From the NCBI GenBank assembly GCA_029567325.1, contig JAKQLF010000122.1:1-64000 (forward strand): a stretch of DNA of 64,000 bases. Direction: 5' to 3'. A program made the translations under genes and the position numbers. Of the stretch, positions 10,213 to 18,885 are shown piece after piece. Positions within the stretch are counted from its first letter, which is position 1. Every line of letters starts with the position of its first letter. This stretch comes from Bacteroidota bacterium. GTDB lineage: Bacteria; Bacteroidota; Bacteroidia; Chitinophagales; Saprospiraceae. Under the pieces are notes generated by a model, which saw only the letters and a program-made list of their open reading frames with translations, was not told the origin of the DNA and searched no databases.

Positions 10213-10734
10213 AAGATCGAACATTTAACATATTCGATCTTTGCAAACCCAACTATGCATTTGATTTATGATTTAACATATTCAATCAGTCGTGCCACAG
10301 CTCCAAAACCGAAGATCGAACATTTAACATATTCGATCTTTGCAAACCCACCCATTCAATTGATTAATGATTTAACATATTCAATCAGTCGTGGCGGAGC
10401 CATGAAACCGAAGATCGAACATTCAACATATTCGATCTTTGCAATCCCACCTAGGCAATTGATTAATGATTTAACATATTCAATCAGTCGTGGTAGAACT
10501 CCAAACCGAAGATCGAACATTTAACATATTCGATCTTTGCAAACAGATCCATACAATTGGTTTATAATTTAAAATCTGCAATTAGTCATGGTAAAGCTCC
10601 AAAACCGAAGATCGAACAATCTACATATTCGATCTTTGCAAACCCATCTAAGCATTTGATTTATGATTTAACATATTCAATCAGTCGTGGTAGAACTCCA
10701 AACCGAAGATCGAACATTTAACATAATCGATCTT
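10213..10734. repeat. tandem array of six ~99 bp units, each with two hairpins
   Basis: AAGATCGAA-N11-TTCGATCTT occurs six times with left arms at 10213, 10312, 10411, 10509, 10608 and 10706 (spacing 99, 99, 98, 99, 98). Stems are identical in five copies, while loops vary (CATTTAACATA, CATTCAACATA, CAATCTACATA); only the sixth right arm has one change. Between them lies a second element, TGATT plus the same TTTAACATATTC core plus AATCA. The core therefore recurs 11 times at alternating 48 and 50-51 base steps (10224, 10272, 10323, 10371, 10422, 10470, 10520, 10568, 10619, 10667, 10717), some copies degenerate. The rest of the 679-base gap (10075-10753) holds only the amidase promoter. Confidence 0.95.
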
Positions 10735-10753
10735 TGCCGTAGAAATAACTTTT

Positions 10754-11872
10754 CTATTCTTTCCTTACATCAAATACATCCCGCAAACCCGTACCAAGCA
10801 AATTAAAACAAAGAACGAGTATGGAAACAACCAAAGCAGGTGCCAAGGCTAAAGTATAATATCCACTCAATGCATATCCATAATTTTCATTGAGCATGTT
10901 TCCCAAGGATGGTGTCGGAGGATTGATGCCAAAGCCTAGATAACTCAGTCCAGCTTCAACCAAAATAGCCGTGGCAAAGTTTGCTGCGGTGACCACTAAT
11001 ATAGGCCCCATGATATTGGGAAGTATGTGTTTAAAAAGAATGAGATGGCTTTTTTGTCCCAAACTTTTGGCAGCTTGTACATACAGCTGATTTTTGACCT
11101 CCATAACTTGTCCTCTTACAATCCTTGCAACATCAACCCACATGGTGAGTCCAATAGCGAAAAAGATGATGCCCATTCCCCTGCCCAAGGCAAGAACAAT
11201 TGCAAAAACCAATAACAAGGTAGGAATTGCCCAAACGACGTTGATGAAATACAATAAAACCTGGTCGATCCAACCTCCATAATAACCTCCAGCAGCCCCA
11301 AGTGTGACACCTACAAACAGAGAAACAATCACCGCCAATAATCCAACTAATAAAGAAACTCTTATCCCCAAAATAAGACGACTCAAAACTGAGCGCCCAT
11401 ATTTATCTGTACCCAACAAAAATGTTTGAACAGTGGTGAGCTTGTCTGTTATGTATTTGGCCTTCTCTTCAACTGATAAACTCAACTTTTCTTCTGAAAG
11501 TATTTGGTCATAAGTGATAAATTTTTGCTTTCCTGCATAAAACAAAGAAACGTCATTGGCGGCACAGTGAAGGGAATCAAAAGCCAATTGTCGATAGTTT
11601 CTTGGGAAGCCAAAGATCATCCCACTTACAAAACCAGTTTTACTTTCATTGCTGGTTTTTACTTTCAATAATTTGATATCAGACATTGGTTTTCTAAGGG
11701 CAATCTCTGGAATTTGATTATTGGCATTCGGACTATCGTCAGCTATGACCAAGTAGGCTGACAATGATAGTAATGTCATAATCAATATGACCACACAACT
11801 ATAGAAGGCGACTCGATTGCTTCGCAGTCCTTTGAAGAACAAGGCTATCGGCGACTCTATTGCGTGGTCCAA
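10754..11872 (-). CDS. ABC transporter permease, DppC/OppC type
   Basis: 372 residues. One N-terminal membrane helix (about 20-45) is followed by a ~100-residue non-membrane insert, then TDKYGRSVLSRLILG and the five-helix permease core with the EAA-type loop (QAAKSLGQKSHLILFKHILPN). The segment EAGLSYLGFGINPP is typical of the OppC branch. It is the inner-membrane half of a di/oligopeptide importer. The partner permease, ATPases and binding protein are not in the window. The start lies 10 bases after the nadC stop, so it is probably the third gene of an rpiB-nadC-permease transcript. The long insert after helix 1 is larger than in the enterobacterial proteins. Confidence 0.9.
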   Translation of the reverse strand: MDHAIESPIALFFKGLRSNRVAFYSCVVILIMTLLSLSAYLVIADDSPNANNQIPEIALRKPMSDIKLLKVKTSNESKTGFVSGMIFGFPRNYRQLAFDSLHCAANDVSLFYAGKQKFITYDQILSEEKLSLSVEEKAKYITDKLTTVQTFLLGTDKYGRSVLSRLILGIRVSLLVGLLAVIVSLFVGVTLGAAGGYYGGWIDQVLLYFINVVWAIPTLLLVFAIVLALGRGMGIIFFAIGLTMWVDVARIVRGQVMEVKNQLYVQAAKSLGQKSHLILFKHILPNIMGPILVVTAANFATAILVEAGLSYLGFGINPPTPSLGNMLNENYGYALSGYYTLALAPALVVSILVLCFNLLGTGLRDVFDVRKE

Positions 11873-11882
11873 ATGTTCACAT

Positions 11883-12737
11883 TTATTTTTGAATCTTTAA
11901 ACTCAAATCTAAGCATCCTGCACTGTGTGTAAGTGCACCAACTGAAATATAGTTTACGCCTGTTTTTGCAATTTTTCTCACCGTTTTCAAAGTCACCCCG
12001 CCGGAAGCTTCTGACTCATACTGGCCATTGATGGTTGCCACAGCCTCAGCTAAAAGAGGCAATTCAAAATTATCCAGCATGATACGCGTAATGCCTCCTA
12101 CTTTCAACACTTCGTGCAATTCAACCAAGTTTCTCACCTCAACCGTAATACCTAAATTGAGGTTTTTCTCTTTGAGGTATTGGTGTACTTTTTCAATTGC
12201 TTTGGTATGACTTCCACATGCATCCACGTGATTGTCTTTGATCATGATCCAATCATAAAGTCCCGCCCTATAATTGTGACAACCTCCAATACGGACAGCC
12301 CATTTTTCCAAAAATCTCAATCTTGGAGTAGTTTTTCTGGTGTCCAAAACTTGAACGGGTAAGCCTTCTACCTCTACAGCAAAGCGACTACTCATCGTAG
12401 AAATTCCACTCATGCGCTGCATGGTATTGAGGACCAATCTTTCACCTTTCAATAAAGATTGAGCATTGGCCTCCACTTCAAATACGATATCTCCGTATTT
12501 TACATCTTGCCCATCGTCAATGTATTTTGTAAATAAACAATCTGCATCAAGCATTTTGAATATTTTTTCAGCAACCTTAACACCTGCAATCACTCCTTCA
12601 TCCTTTACCAAGAGTTTTGCCCTTTTTCGACTATTTGCTGGTATACAAGCCAAGGATGTATGATCTCCATCTCTCACATCTTCAAAAAGTGCCTCTTGGA
12701 TAAATCTATCCAATGTCCTTTCATCGATTTCTTTCAT
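11883..12737 (-). CDS. nadC: quinolinate phosphoribosyltransferase (decarboxylating)
   Basis: 284 residues, normal length. Converts quinolinate and PRPP to nicotinate mononucleotide, the entry to NAD from the aspartate route. Seen: an N-terminal segment with EDVRDGDHTS, the central NTMQRMSGIST, the substrate-binding DTRKTTPRLR motif, GGCHNYRAGLYDWIMIKDNH with the catalytic-site Lys and Asp, and the barrel end EVRNLVEL / MLDNFELP / ISVGALTHS. Nothing is missing. It sits 24 bases after rpiB and 10 bases before the permease. nadA and nadB are not in the window. Confidence 0.97.
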   Translation of the reverse strand: MKEIDERTLDRFIQEALFEDVRDGDHTSLACIPANSRKRAKLLVKDEGVIAGVKVAEKIFKMLDADCLFTKYIDDGQDVKYGDIVFEVEANAQSLLKGERLVLNTMQRMSGISTMSSRFAVEVEGLPVQVLDTRKTTPRLRFLEKWAVRIGGCHNYRAGLYDWIMIKDNHVDACGSHTKAIEKVHQYLKEKNLNLGITVEVRNLVELHEVLKVGGITRIMLDNFELPLLAEAVATINGQYESEASGGVTLKTVRKIAKTGVNYISVGALTHSAGCLDLSLKIQK

Positions 12738-12761
12738 TTTTTTAGATTTTTCTACGCTGAA

Positions 12762-13196
12762 TCAACAAGTTATTTTATCTATTCTATTTTGGTGCCTTCC
12801 ACCTTCAAATTTGGTTTCAAGAAAAGCATCCAACATTTTTCCGGCTGTGACTTTACTGACAAATCTCGCAGGCATACAAATGATATTAGCGTCATTGTGC
12901 ATTCTTACCACTTTTGCAACCTCAACAGTCCAACAAAGTGCTGCTCTCACACCTTCATGTTTATTGGCAGTAATACACACGCCATTTCCACTTCCACAAA
13001 CCAGTACACCAAAATCTACTTCTTTATTTGCAACCTTTTCGGCAACAGGATGTGCAAAGTCTGGATAATCAACAGATTGATCACCATTAGTCCCCATGTC
13101 CATCACCTGTAATCCCAGTTTTTTCAATTTTTTGATCAAATATGTTTTGTATTCAAATCCTGCATGATCAGAGCCAATAGCTACTCTTTGCGACAT
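12762..13196 (-). CDS. rpiB: ribose-5-phosphate isomerase B
   Basis: 144 residues. Interconverts ribose 5-phosphate and ribulose 5-phosphate in the pentose phosphate pathway. Family signatures are complete: the N-terminal GSDHAGFEYK (Asp10, His11), the active-site Cys67 in VLVCGSGNGVCITANK, the EGVRAALC strand, and the RMHNDANIICMPAR segment with the catalytic-site His. It is the first gene of the rpiB-nadC-permease series. A -7 box lies at 13219-13226. Confidence 0.97.
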   Translation of the reverse strand: MSQRVAIGSDHAGFEYKTYLIKKLKKLGLQVMDMGTNGDQSVDYPDFAHPVAEKVANKEVDFGVLVCGSGNGVCITANKHEGVRAALCWTVEVAKVVRMHNDANIICMPARFVSKVTAGKMLDAFLETKFEGGRHQNRIDKITC

Positions 13197-13218
13197 AAAT
13201 TCATTTTTTTAATCTGTA

Positions 13219-13226
13219 CAAAAGTA
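13219..13226 (-). promoter_or_regulatory. -7 box (TACTTTTG) of the rpiB-nadC-permease run
   Basis: Exact TAnnTTTG on the minus strand, 22 bases upstream of the rpiB start. The following A/T-rich leader has no Shine-Dalgarno sequence, as usual for this phylum. Confidence 0.5.
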
Positions 13227-13322
13227 AGAACTTGATTGTAATATCCTACACCTAGTTAATTGAAATAGATTTGTCCCTTTTTCCTCCATTCAACAAAAGT
13301 TTAAAGCAAGACAGTATAAAAT

Positions 13323-13354
13323 GGAAGAGGCCATCTTGTTAGACAGCCTCTTCC
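13323..13354 (-). terminator. hairpin terminator after the DUF2723 gene
   Basis: GGAAGAGGC (13323-13331) pairs perfectly with GCCTCTTCC (13346-13354) across a 14-base loop. On the minus strand it is followed by ATTTTAT. It begins 29 bases past the stop of the DUF2723 gene. The T-run is short, so termination may be partial. Confidence 0.6.
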
Positions 13355-13383
13355 TTCAATATTCGTTTATATAAATCCTTACC

Positions 13384-16300
13384 TTATTGAGGCAAAGCAT
13401 TTTGTTGGGCAAATTTACCGACAGCATCCTTCATTTCTTTTTCAAAGGCCGGATCACTAAGCCGTTGGGACATCGAAATGATATCATTCACCGCCCGAGA
13501 AGAATAACTCATATCTGATTGAAATGATTGGAGGTCATCTTCGTCCAAAGACAAATAAAATTCCATGTGTTGTCTGGTTTCCTCAGCCAATATTTTCAAA
13601 TGCTTTTTGGCATCCTCAAATGCACCAGCTGTCACCAAAACATTGATGTATGAAGTAATTCCTGCATCGTATCGGAAATTCATGTTTGGAAATGCTTCAA
13701 AGTATTTATTGACTATTGCAACTGCTTTGGTAGAATCGCCTACATTGATGAAGTTGAAAGCTGATCGCAACATGGTGAACTTCATTGCTTGAATTTCAGC
13801 CATGTAACTTCTATCAACAAATAAATGTTCCTTGTCAAAATTACCCCATTTCCACTTGGTCATGATATTATCATAAGCAAGATCATTGGCCATTCTTCCA
13901 CTTCCATAAATGCCCAATTGCGGATCGCTCTGAGATCTTATCGGAATAAGCCTCAAGGCTAATCCTTCTAGCTGCGTATAATCCTTCATGCCCATCATCT
14001 TTTCTTCCTTAGCAGTAACCGAGAAGTAAATTGGACGATCATAATAATTGGATGCGATCAAGTCAAGAACAGAGATATCATCTTTGGTAATGTAATTATT
14101 GGCAGGTAGCGCAATCGGAATAAAATCTACCATTTGAGAAACACTATCCTTGATCATACCTGTTGCTGCAAACTTCTGCTTGTCTATCGGTAAATAGATG
14201 TTACGTGTTGGCCAATAAGCATAACCATTGGATGACTTCTGGCCAGATGCTGCCAATTTCAACGCATCAGGTAAACTCATCGAGGCTACTTGATCCTTTC
14301 CCGGCTCTGGTAACAGTATTTGATTCATACTTTTGTATTTGTACAAATCTTCTGGAATGGTCAATTTTATACCAGGAGAATCATTCACCTTGGTACGAAG
14401 TTTATTGATGTACCAATCTACGGCAATCAAACTCAAGTTTACCACCCTTACATCTGTTCGGATACCTTCCACTTCCTGTGCATACCACAATGGGTAAGTA
14501 TCATTGTCACCATATGTAAATATGATGGCATTTTTTGCCAAAGAATTGAGGAAGTTTGATGCATAATCTCTCGCTGCAGTTATTTCCTTTCTACTCAGAT
14601 CATCGTAATTCTGGAAGCCCATGATTACAGGAGCTGATAATGCCAGTACGCCAGCGATCACAGCTCCAGGTATTGCACCCGTTTTCAGTCGATTGGTAAA
14701 CACATCAAACAATGCCAAAACTCCCAATCCTACCCATGTGGCAAATGTCATCATAGAGCCAACTAATACATAATCCCGTTCACGAGGTTCGTTTGGTGGC
14801 TGGTTGGAATATATTATGATACCCAAGCCCGTAATAAGAAATAACAATAGATTGACGAAAAACTCCTTTTTGGATTTAGAAAAATGGTAAATGAGCCCAA
14901 ATATTCCAAAAAGTAGCGGTAAGAAATAATACGTATTTCTTGATTGCTCTTCTTTGATCGCATCTGGCAATTTATCCATATTATACAAATTGGCCTCATC
15001 AATCGCTTTGACACCACTCAACCAATGACCATCTTTAACATTCCATGGGAAAAATCCTTGGTCAGCATTTTGTCTGCCTACAAAGTTCCACATAAAATAT
15101 CTCCAATACATCCAGCCTATTTGGTACTTAAATAAGAAGGCCATGTTATAACCCATACCCGGGTCTTTATCGACAGGATAACCCAAAGCTTCCCGCCAAA
15201 TGTTGTGCATTTCAGTTCGATCTTGGTGGCCTATCCTAGGAAGGAAGACATTGTCTCTTTTATTCCATTCATAGTCCAATTTTTCATCTACTTCTTTGTA
15301 GCTGTTACCAACTCTTCCATAACGTGCTTCTCTTTTCACACCAATGGGTTTGGCGTTGAAGTGTGGGCCAGAGATCAACGGTCTTTCACCGTATTGCTCT
15401 CTGTTGAGGTAAGGTATCAATCTGATGGCATCAGAAGGGGTGTTCATGTTTACAGGAGTGTCCGCATTGGCCCTGATGACAATAACACCAATAGTCGCTG
15501 AAGCGATGACAATCAATGTCATTGACATAAAGATCGTCTGTAATAACTGATACTTTTTTCTGTGGGTGTACCTCAAAGCATAATAACAAATGCCTCCTAC
15601 GATCAATACAGTTGGAATCAAACCAGAATGGAATGGCATTCCCAAAGAGTTTACCGTAAATAATTCCATCTTTGACCACAAAGTAGGTATTCCCACAATG
15701 ACCAACTTCATCACAAACCATATAAACAAAAGACCTGCTAGTAAAGCCACTGCATATCCTTTGATATTGTGTTTTTCATATTTTTTGAAATAGTACAACA
15801 AAGCTACTGCTGGCAATGTAAGTAAACTCAATAAGTGCACCCCTATTGACATACCTGCGCCAAACAAACATAAAACCAACCAACGGTCATTTTCTGTGTC
15901 ATCTGGAAGGTTGTACCACTTGATGGCCGTCCATATTGTCAGTGCGTTGAAAAAAGTCGACATTGCGTAAACTTCACCTTCTACTGCCGAAAACCATACG
16001 GAAGTACAAAATGCGGCTGTAAGACCACCGACTAACCCCGCAAAACTCAATGCAACGTTCTGTCCTAGATCTGTTTCTTCTTTTCTTCCAACAAGAGAAA
16101 TCTTTCCAAGGATCATCGTCACCCATGCAATACACATGGCTGCAAGCGCAGAAAATAATCCTGACATTAAATTCACCGAGAAAGCTATGTCCGATGGATT
16201 ATTCGATAAAATCGTCGCAACCCAAGTAAACATTCTGCCTACCAGCATAAACAAAGCAGCACCCGGCGGGTGAACAACTTCCAGTTTATAGGCGCCTAAG

Positions 16301-16416
16301 ACAAATTCTCCGCAGTCCCAGAGACTTCCTGTACGCTCAGCAGAGAGAAAATAGACACAAAGTGCTGTGAGAAAAACAATCACACCTACAATGTTGCTCG
16401 CTCGTTTAAAAGACAT
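13384..16416 (-). CDS. DUF2723 multi-pass membrane protein (TMEM260-like glycosyltransferase family)
   Basis: 1010 residues. The N-terminal half (about 1-580) has about 12 hydrophobic helices and begins with the family hallmark: a short helix, then LSAERTGSLWDCGEF, whose acidic residue after the first helix is the likely catalytic site, and HPPGAALFMLVGR. The C-terminal part is soluble, with repeated helical segments. DUF2723 proteins are GT-C fold relatives of protein O-mannosyltransferases, and the human homologue TMEM260 is one. In Bacteroidota the acceptor is not established; surface protein O-glycosylation is the natural guess. The conserved NPPNEPRERDYVLVG-type segment is seen near residue 545. 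Monocistronic, with its own promoter and terminator. Confidence 0.85.
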   Translation of the reverse strand: MSFKRASNIVGVIVFLTALCVYFLSAERTGSLWDCGEFVLGAYKLEVVHPPGAALFMLVGRMFTWVATILSNNPSDIAFSVNLMSGLFSALAAMCIAWVTMILGKISLVGRKEETDLGQNVALSFAGLVGGLTAAFCTSVWFSAVEGEVYAMSTFFNALTIWTAIKWYNLPDDTENDRWLVLCLFGAGMSIGVHLLSLLTLPAVALLYYFKKYEKHNIKGYAVALLAGLLFIWFVMKLVIVGIPTLWSKMELFTVNSLGMPFHSGLIPTVLIVGGICYYALRYTHRKKYQLLQTIFMSMTLIVIASATIGVIVIRANADTPVNMNTPSDAIRLIPYLNREQYGERPLISGPHFNAKPIGVKREARYGRVGNSYKEVDEKLDYEWNKRDNVFLPRIGHQDRTEMHNIWREALGYPVDKDPGMGYNMAFLFKYQIGWMYWRYFMWNFVGRQNADQGFFPWNVKDGHWLSGVKAIDEANLYNMDKLPDAIKEEQSRNTYYFLPLLFGIFGLIYHFSKSKKEFFVNLLLFLITGLGIIIYSNQPPNEPRERDYVLVGSMMTFATWVGLGVLALFDVFTNRLKTGAIPGAVIAGVLALSAPVIMGFQNYDDLSRKEITAARDYASNFLNSLAKNAIIFTYGDNDTYPLWYAQEVEGIRTDVRVVNLSLIAVDWYINKLRTKVNDSPGIKLTIPEDLYKYKSMNQILLPEPGKDQVASMSLPDALKLAASGQKSSNGYAYWPTRNIYLPIDKQKFAATGMIKDSVSQMVDFIPIALPANNYITKDDISVLDLIASNYYDRPIYFSVTAKEEKMMGMKDYTQLEGLALRLIPIRSQSDPQLGIYGSGRMANDLAYDNIMTKWKWGNFDKEHLFVDRSYMAEIQAMKFTMLRSAFNFINVGDSTKAVAIVNKYFEAFPNMNFRYDAGITSYINVLVTAGAFEDAKKHLKILAEETRQHMEFYLSLDEDDLQSFQSDMSYSSRAVNDIISMSQRLSDPAFEKEMKDAVGKFAQQNALPQ

Positions 16417-16514
16417 ATTTTTTGATTGACAAGTGGTATTAAAACTTAATTATGTGCATTAACATCCGAAAAAGATTTATCCGATGGTAACGTGATCAAT
16501 AGTTGTATATTTTG

Positions 16515-16522
16515 CAAATGTA
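16515..16522 (-). promoter_or_regulatory. -7 box (TACATTTG) of the DUF2723 gene
   Basis: Exact TAnnTTTG on the minus strand, 98 bases upstream of the start codon, implying a leader of about 90 bases. The neighbouring minus-strand gene ends at 16562, so this box lies in the gap between the two genes. Confidence 0.4.
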
Positions 16523-16561
16523 TAAATATTATATAAAAGCACGATGTATTGGGTGTATTGA

Positions 16562-17041
16562 TTATCCCACTACGCCATCCAAAAGGGCATCCATGCAGGT
16601 TTTGGCTGTGATAAACAACACTTCTCTACTAGCTGGTGAAATCCTAAGGTCTTCATCGGACTCAAAACTGTCCTCAATAAAAGAAAGCATGTCTTCTTGT
16701 TTGGTCGATGCATAAAAAACGTCCAATCTCCCTCTGAAAGGAATGTTGTTGTTTTCTCCCAATTTTTCCCAATTGAGTTCTTCCATCGCTTCAACCGCTG
16801 GAAGGCTACAAGGCAAAATTGCACCATTCACTTTTTCAATGGCTGCATAAATAACAACAACCACAAACCACAATAACTCATATTCCTCATCATTCAACAA
16901 GTCCAGGTTTTCATCTGTAAGTAACGCAGCTAAAGCAGGTTGCTCATTGGAGATTTTGTCCTGCAATTTGAAAAACTGTTTTTCATTGTTGTCAAATCGC
17001 TCGACAATGTCCATGATCACATCTTCTGAAACAAACTGCAT
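16562..17041 (-). CDS. unrecognised acidic protein
   Basis: 159 residues from the Met at 17041 (MQFVSEDV). A longer frame reaches 17074, but a perfect -7 box (17063-17070) lies inside that extension, so the internal Met is preferred. The protein is acidic and mainly helical, with a hydrophobic stretch WFVVVVIYAAIEKVNG in the middle and no signal peptide. I do not recognise a domain. The spacing of hydrophobic residues and the single-gene setting suggest a small cytosolic protein conserved in relatives. It lies between the DUF2723 gene and the membrane hydrolase gene. Confidence 0.75.
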   Translation of the reverse strand: MQFVSEDVIMDIVERFDNNEKQFFKLQDKISNEQPALAALLTDENLDLLNDEEYELLWFVVVVIYAAIEKVNGAILPCSLPAVEAMEELNWEKLGENNNIPFRGRLDVFYASTKQEDMLSFIEDSFESDEDLRISPASREVLFITAKTCMDALLDGVVG

Positions 17042-17062
17042 CTTATCTAAAATTTTAAGCAG

Positions 17063-17070
17063 CAAATATA
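17063..17070 (-). promoter_or_regulatory. -7 box (TATATTTG) deciding the start of the small acidic protein
   Basis: Exact TAnnTTTG on the minus strand, 21 bases upstream of the Met codon at 17041. Its position inside the longer open frame argues against the upstream start at 17074. Confidence 0.45.
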
Positions 17071-17134
17071 CCAATCACATTTGCTTTTGAATAAAAATTC
17101 TTACCGCTGAATAAATCGTTATTAAAGTTATGCC

Positions 17135-18367
17135 TTATATGCCTTTCAGTCTTTCAAACAATGCTTTGAAGGCACTTTGCATATTGTTTCCTGCAGGTCT
17201 TTGTGATGCTGGATCAATGTGATAATACCCGCTAGAGTCCTTCTCCAATACGAATTTGAATATGTAATCGTCTTCGCCCATGCCATCACCACCAAATGTG
17301 CCATAACGCATGTCATTGACTTGTAGTCTGCCATCTTTTCTATACATGGCAGCATAATAACCTTTGCTAAACCATTTGATCGTATTTACATCGAAGTCAT
17401 CTGCTTTAACCTCGCTCAGTAAGTGGTGGTTTTTTGGAATTTCCTGAAACAACATTTTTGCTTCTTTATCAAACAATGAATATTGCCCTAATAAAAAATG
17501 ATCTTGTGTTTCAACTGTCCCTGACCATAAAATATTATTGAGAATCGAAGGGTTATTCATCACTCGAGTATAGGTTGTTTGTTGGGCTTTGAGAGAAGAT
17601 GTCATGACTTTTTTGACATGATTTTTATTGAAAAAAGTGGCATTCATATACATGGTGGACAAGGCGATTCCCAACATAGTAAACACCATTCGTTTCTTAT
17701 CACTTCTTTTGTAAAAAGCCCCCACAACCAAGGGTATACCAAACAATAAAGTATACAAGGGATCAGCCACAGAAATATTATCCCATGAAATGCGAATGTC
17801 GCTTATTGGCGCAAAGAGTTGGGTGCCATACACTGTGAAACAGTCCAGAATTGGATGCGTAATGGTTGTCCAAAAGAAAAAGATATACCATTGTTTGAAT
17901 GTCACATGGCTTATAGGCGTCTCATCCTTATAATAATGCTGCCAAAATCTTTTGAACAAGACAAATCCTAAACCCAAACCCAACAAAGAAATTGGCCATT
18001 TCCAAAAACTATCCATCGAAAAAACAGCGATCATGGTGGGAAGAAATCCTACCAAAACACAACCCAATATGCCACAAATCAATACCAGATTTTTCCATGA
18101 CCGGCTGAGATAAAAGTCATTTTTGTATAACTTGGTCAGGACATAGCTGTACGCCAAAGGTGCGAGCATTGCAAAAAATATGGAGTGGCTAAAACCCCTA
18201 TGAGCATGTAATGATTCCGCCGCCGTCATAAAAGGGCTGCTCAACACATCCAAATCAGGAATGGTGCCAGCAATTCCGCCCCAAACCATGGCCCTGTTTC
18301 CAAGCTTTCGACCTAAAATAAGTTCTCCAACTCCCGCTGCTAGTACAATCTGTGTTATTGAATCCAT
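17135..18367 (-). CDS. membrane-bound metal-dependent hydrolase, YdjM/DUF457 type
   Basis: 410 residues. The N-terminal half has about six membrane helices and family motifs: MDSITQIVLAAGVGELILG, GIAGTIPDLDVL, HAHRGFSHS (candidate metal-binding His residues), then TITHPILDCFTVYGTQLF. The C-terminal ~170 residues are soluble and contain beta-rich segments. The family is annotated as inner-membrane metal-dependent hydrolases of unknown substrate (E. coli YdjM is a member). It begins 28 bases after the stop of the Dabb lipoprotein gene and is probably the last gene of a DUF885 / Dabb / hydrolase transcript. Confidence 0.85.
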   Translation of the reverse strand: MDSITQIVLAAGVGELILGRKLGNRAMVWGGIAGTIPDLDVLSSPFMTAAESLHAHRGFSHSIFFAMLAPLAYSYVLTKLYKNDFYLSRSWKNLVLICGILGCVLVGFLPTMIAVFSMDSFWKWPISLLGLGLGFVLFKRFWQHYYKDETPISHVTFKQWYIFFFWTTITHPILDCFTVYGTQLFAPISDIRISWDNISVADPLYTLLFGIPLVVGAFYKRSDKKRMVFTMLGIALSTMYMNATFFNKNHVKKVMTSSLKAQQTTYTRVMNNPSILNNILWSGTVETQDHFLLGQYSLFDKEAKMLFQEIPKNHHLLSEVKADDFDVNTIKWFSKGYYAAMYRKDGRLQVNDMRYGTFGGDGMGEDDYIFKFVLEKDSSGYYHIDPASQRPAGNNMQSAFKALFERLKGI

Positions 18368-18395
18368 TGGTCAAAGCAAATTTCTTGCTTCATTT

Positions 18396-18866
18396 CTATA
18401 GCTTTTGAACCATAGAATCATACACCTGAACCTTCTTCCAATATGCTTTGCATTGTTCAATAAATGCAAGGTGTATAGGATCTACTTGATAAATATCTTG
18501 ATCCGCTCTGTTTTTAAAATGGCAAATCCATGCGTAGTCATAACTGTTGTCTACCACATCTCTTGGTGTCATAGCCGCCTTTCCATACCACACCTCGTCG
18601 ATACTTTCACACTTTGCCAACTTACCCAATTCTTCTTCAAATTTAGTTCTTTGTTCTGCTGTGACTCCTTCATTAAACCAAAAAAATACGGTGTGAACAA
18701 ACACAGAGTCAGATTCCATTTCTTCCATCTCTTCCATTTCTTTATTTTCTTCTGAAGTAATTTGCTCCGTTTCTGTTTCTACGACAGGGTCTGTGCTTTT
18801 CTTATCCTGACAAGCAGCCAAGCATAAAAGGCACATCAAAAAAGCAGAGTAAGCATAGTTTCTCAT
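18396..18866 (-). CDS. lipoprotein with a Dabb (stress-responsive A/B barrel) domain
   Basis: 156 residues from the Met at 18866 (MRNYAYSAF). An in-frame Met at 18911 would overlap the upstream gene and spoil the leader. The leader ends in a lipobox CLAAC (Cys19). A Glu/Met-rich linker follows (EEMEEMEEMESD). The rest (about 55-156) is a Dabb domain: VHTVFFWFNEG at the start, a central helix, then YDYAWICHFKNRADQDIYQVDPIH. Dabb proteins are usually cytosolic dimeric alpha/beta barrels, so a lipid-anchored form is a notable arrangement. It lies 19 bases after DUF885 and 28 before the hydrolase. Confidence 0.85.
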   Translation of the reverse strand: MRNYAYSAFLMCLLCLAACQDKKSTDPVVETETEQITSEENKEMEEMEEMESDSVFVHTVFFWFNEGVTAEQRTKFEEELGKLAKCESIDEVWYGKAAMTPRDVVDNSYDYAWICHFKNRADQDIYQVDPIHLAFIEQCKAYWKKVQVYDSMVQKL

Positions 18867-18885
18867 AAATTTAGCAATTGATTTT

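Noticed and set aside
10159-10524. 121-codon open frame across the repeat array, giving 33-residue protein repeats
   Set aside because: The frame follows from 99 being divisible by three and breaks at the first 98-base unit. Structure is conserved at the DNA level and no start context or promoter fits.
10213-10734. Possible CRISPR array
   Set aside because: Unit length of ~99 bases with internally palindromic segments and similar intervening sequence; spacers are not unique and no cas gene is nearby.
16562-17074. Longer start at 17074 for the acidic protein
   Set aside because: A perfect -7 box lies inside the extension, favouring 17041.
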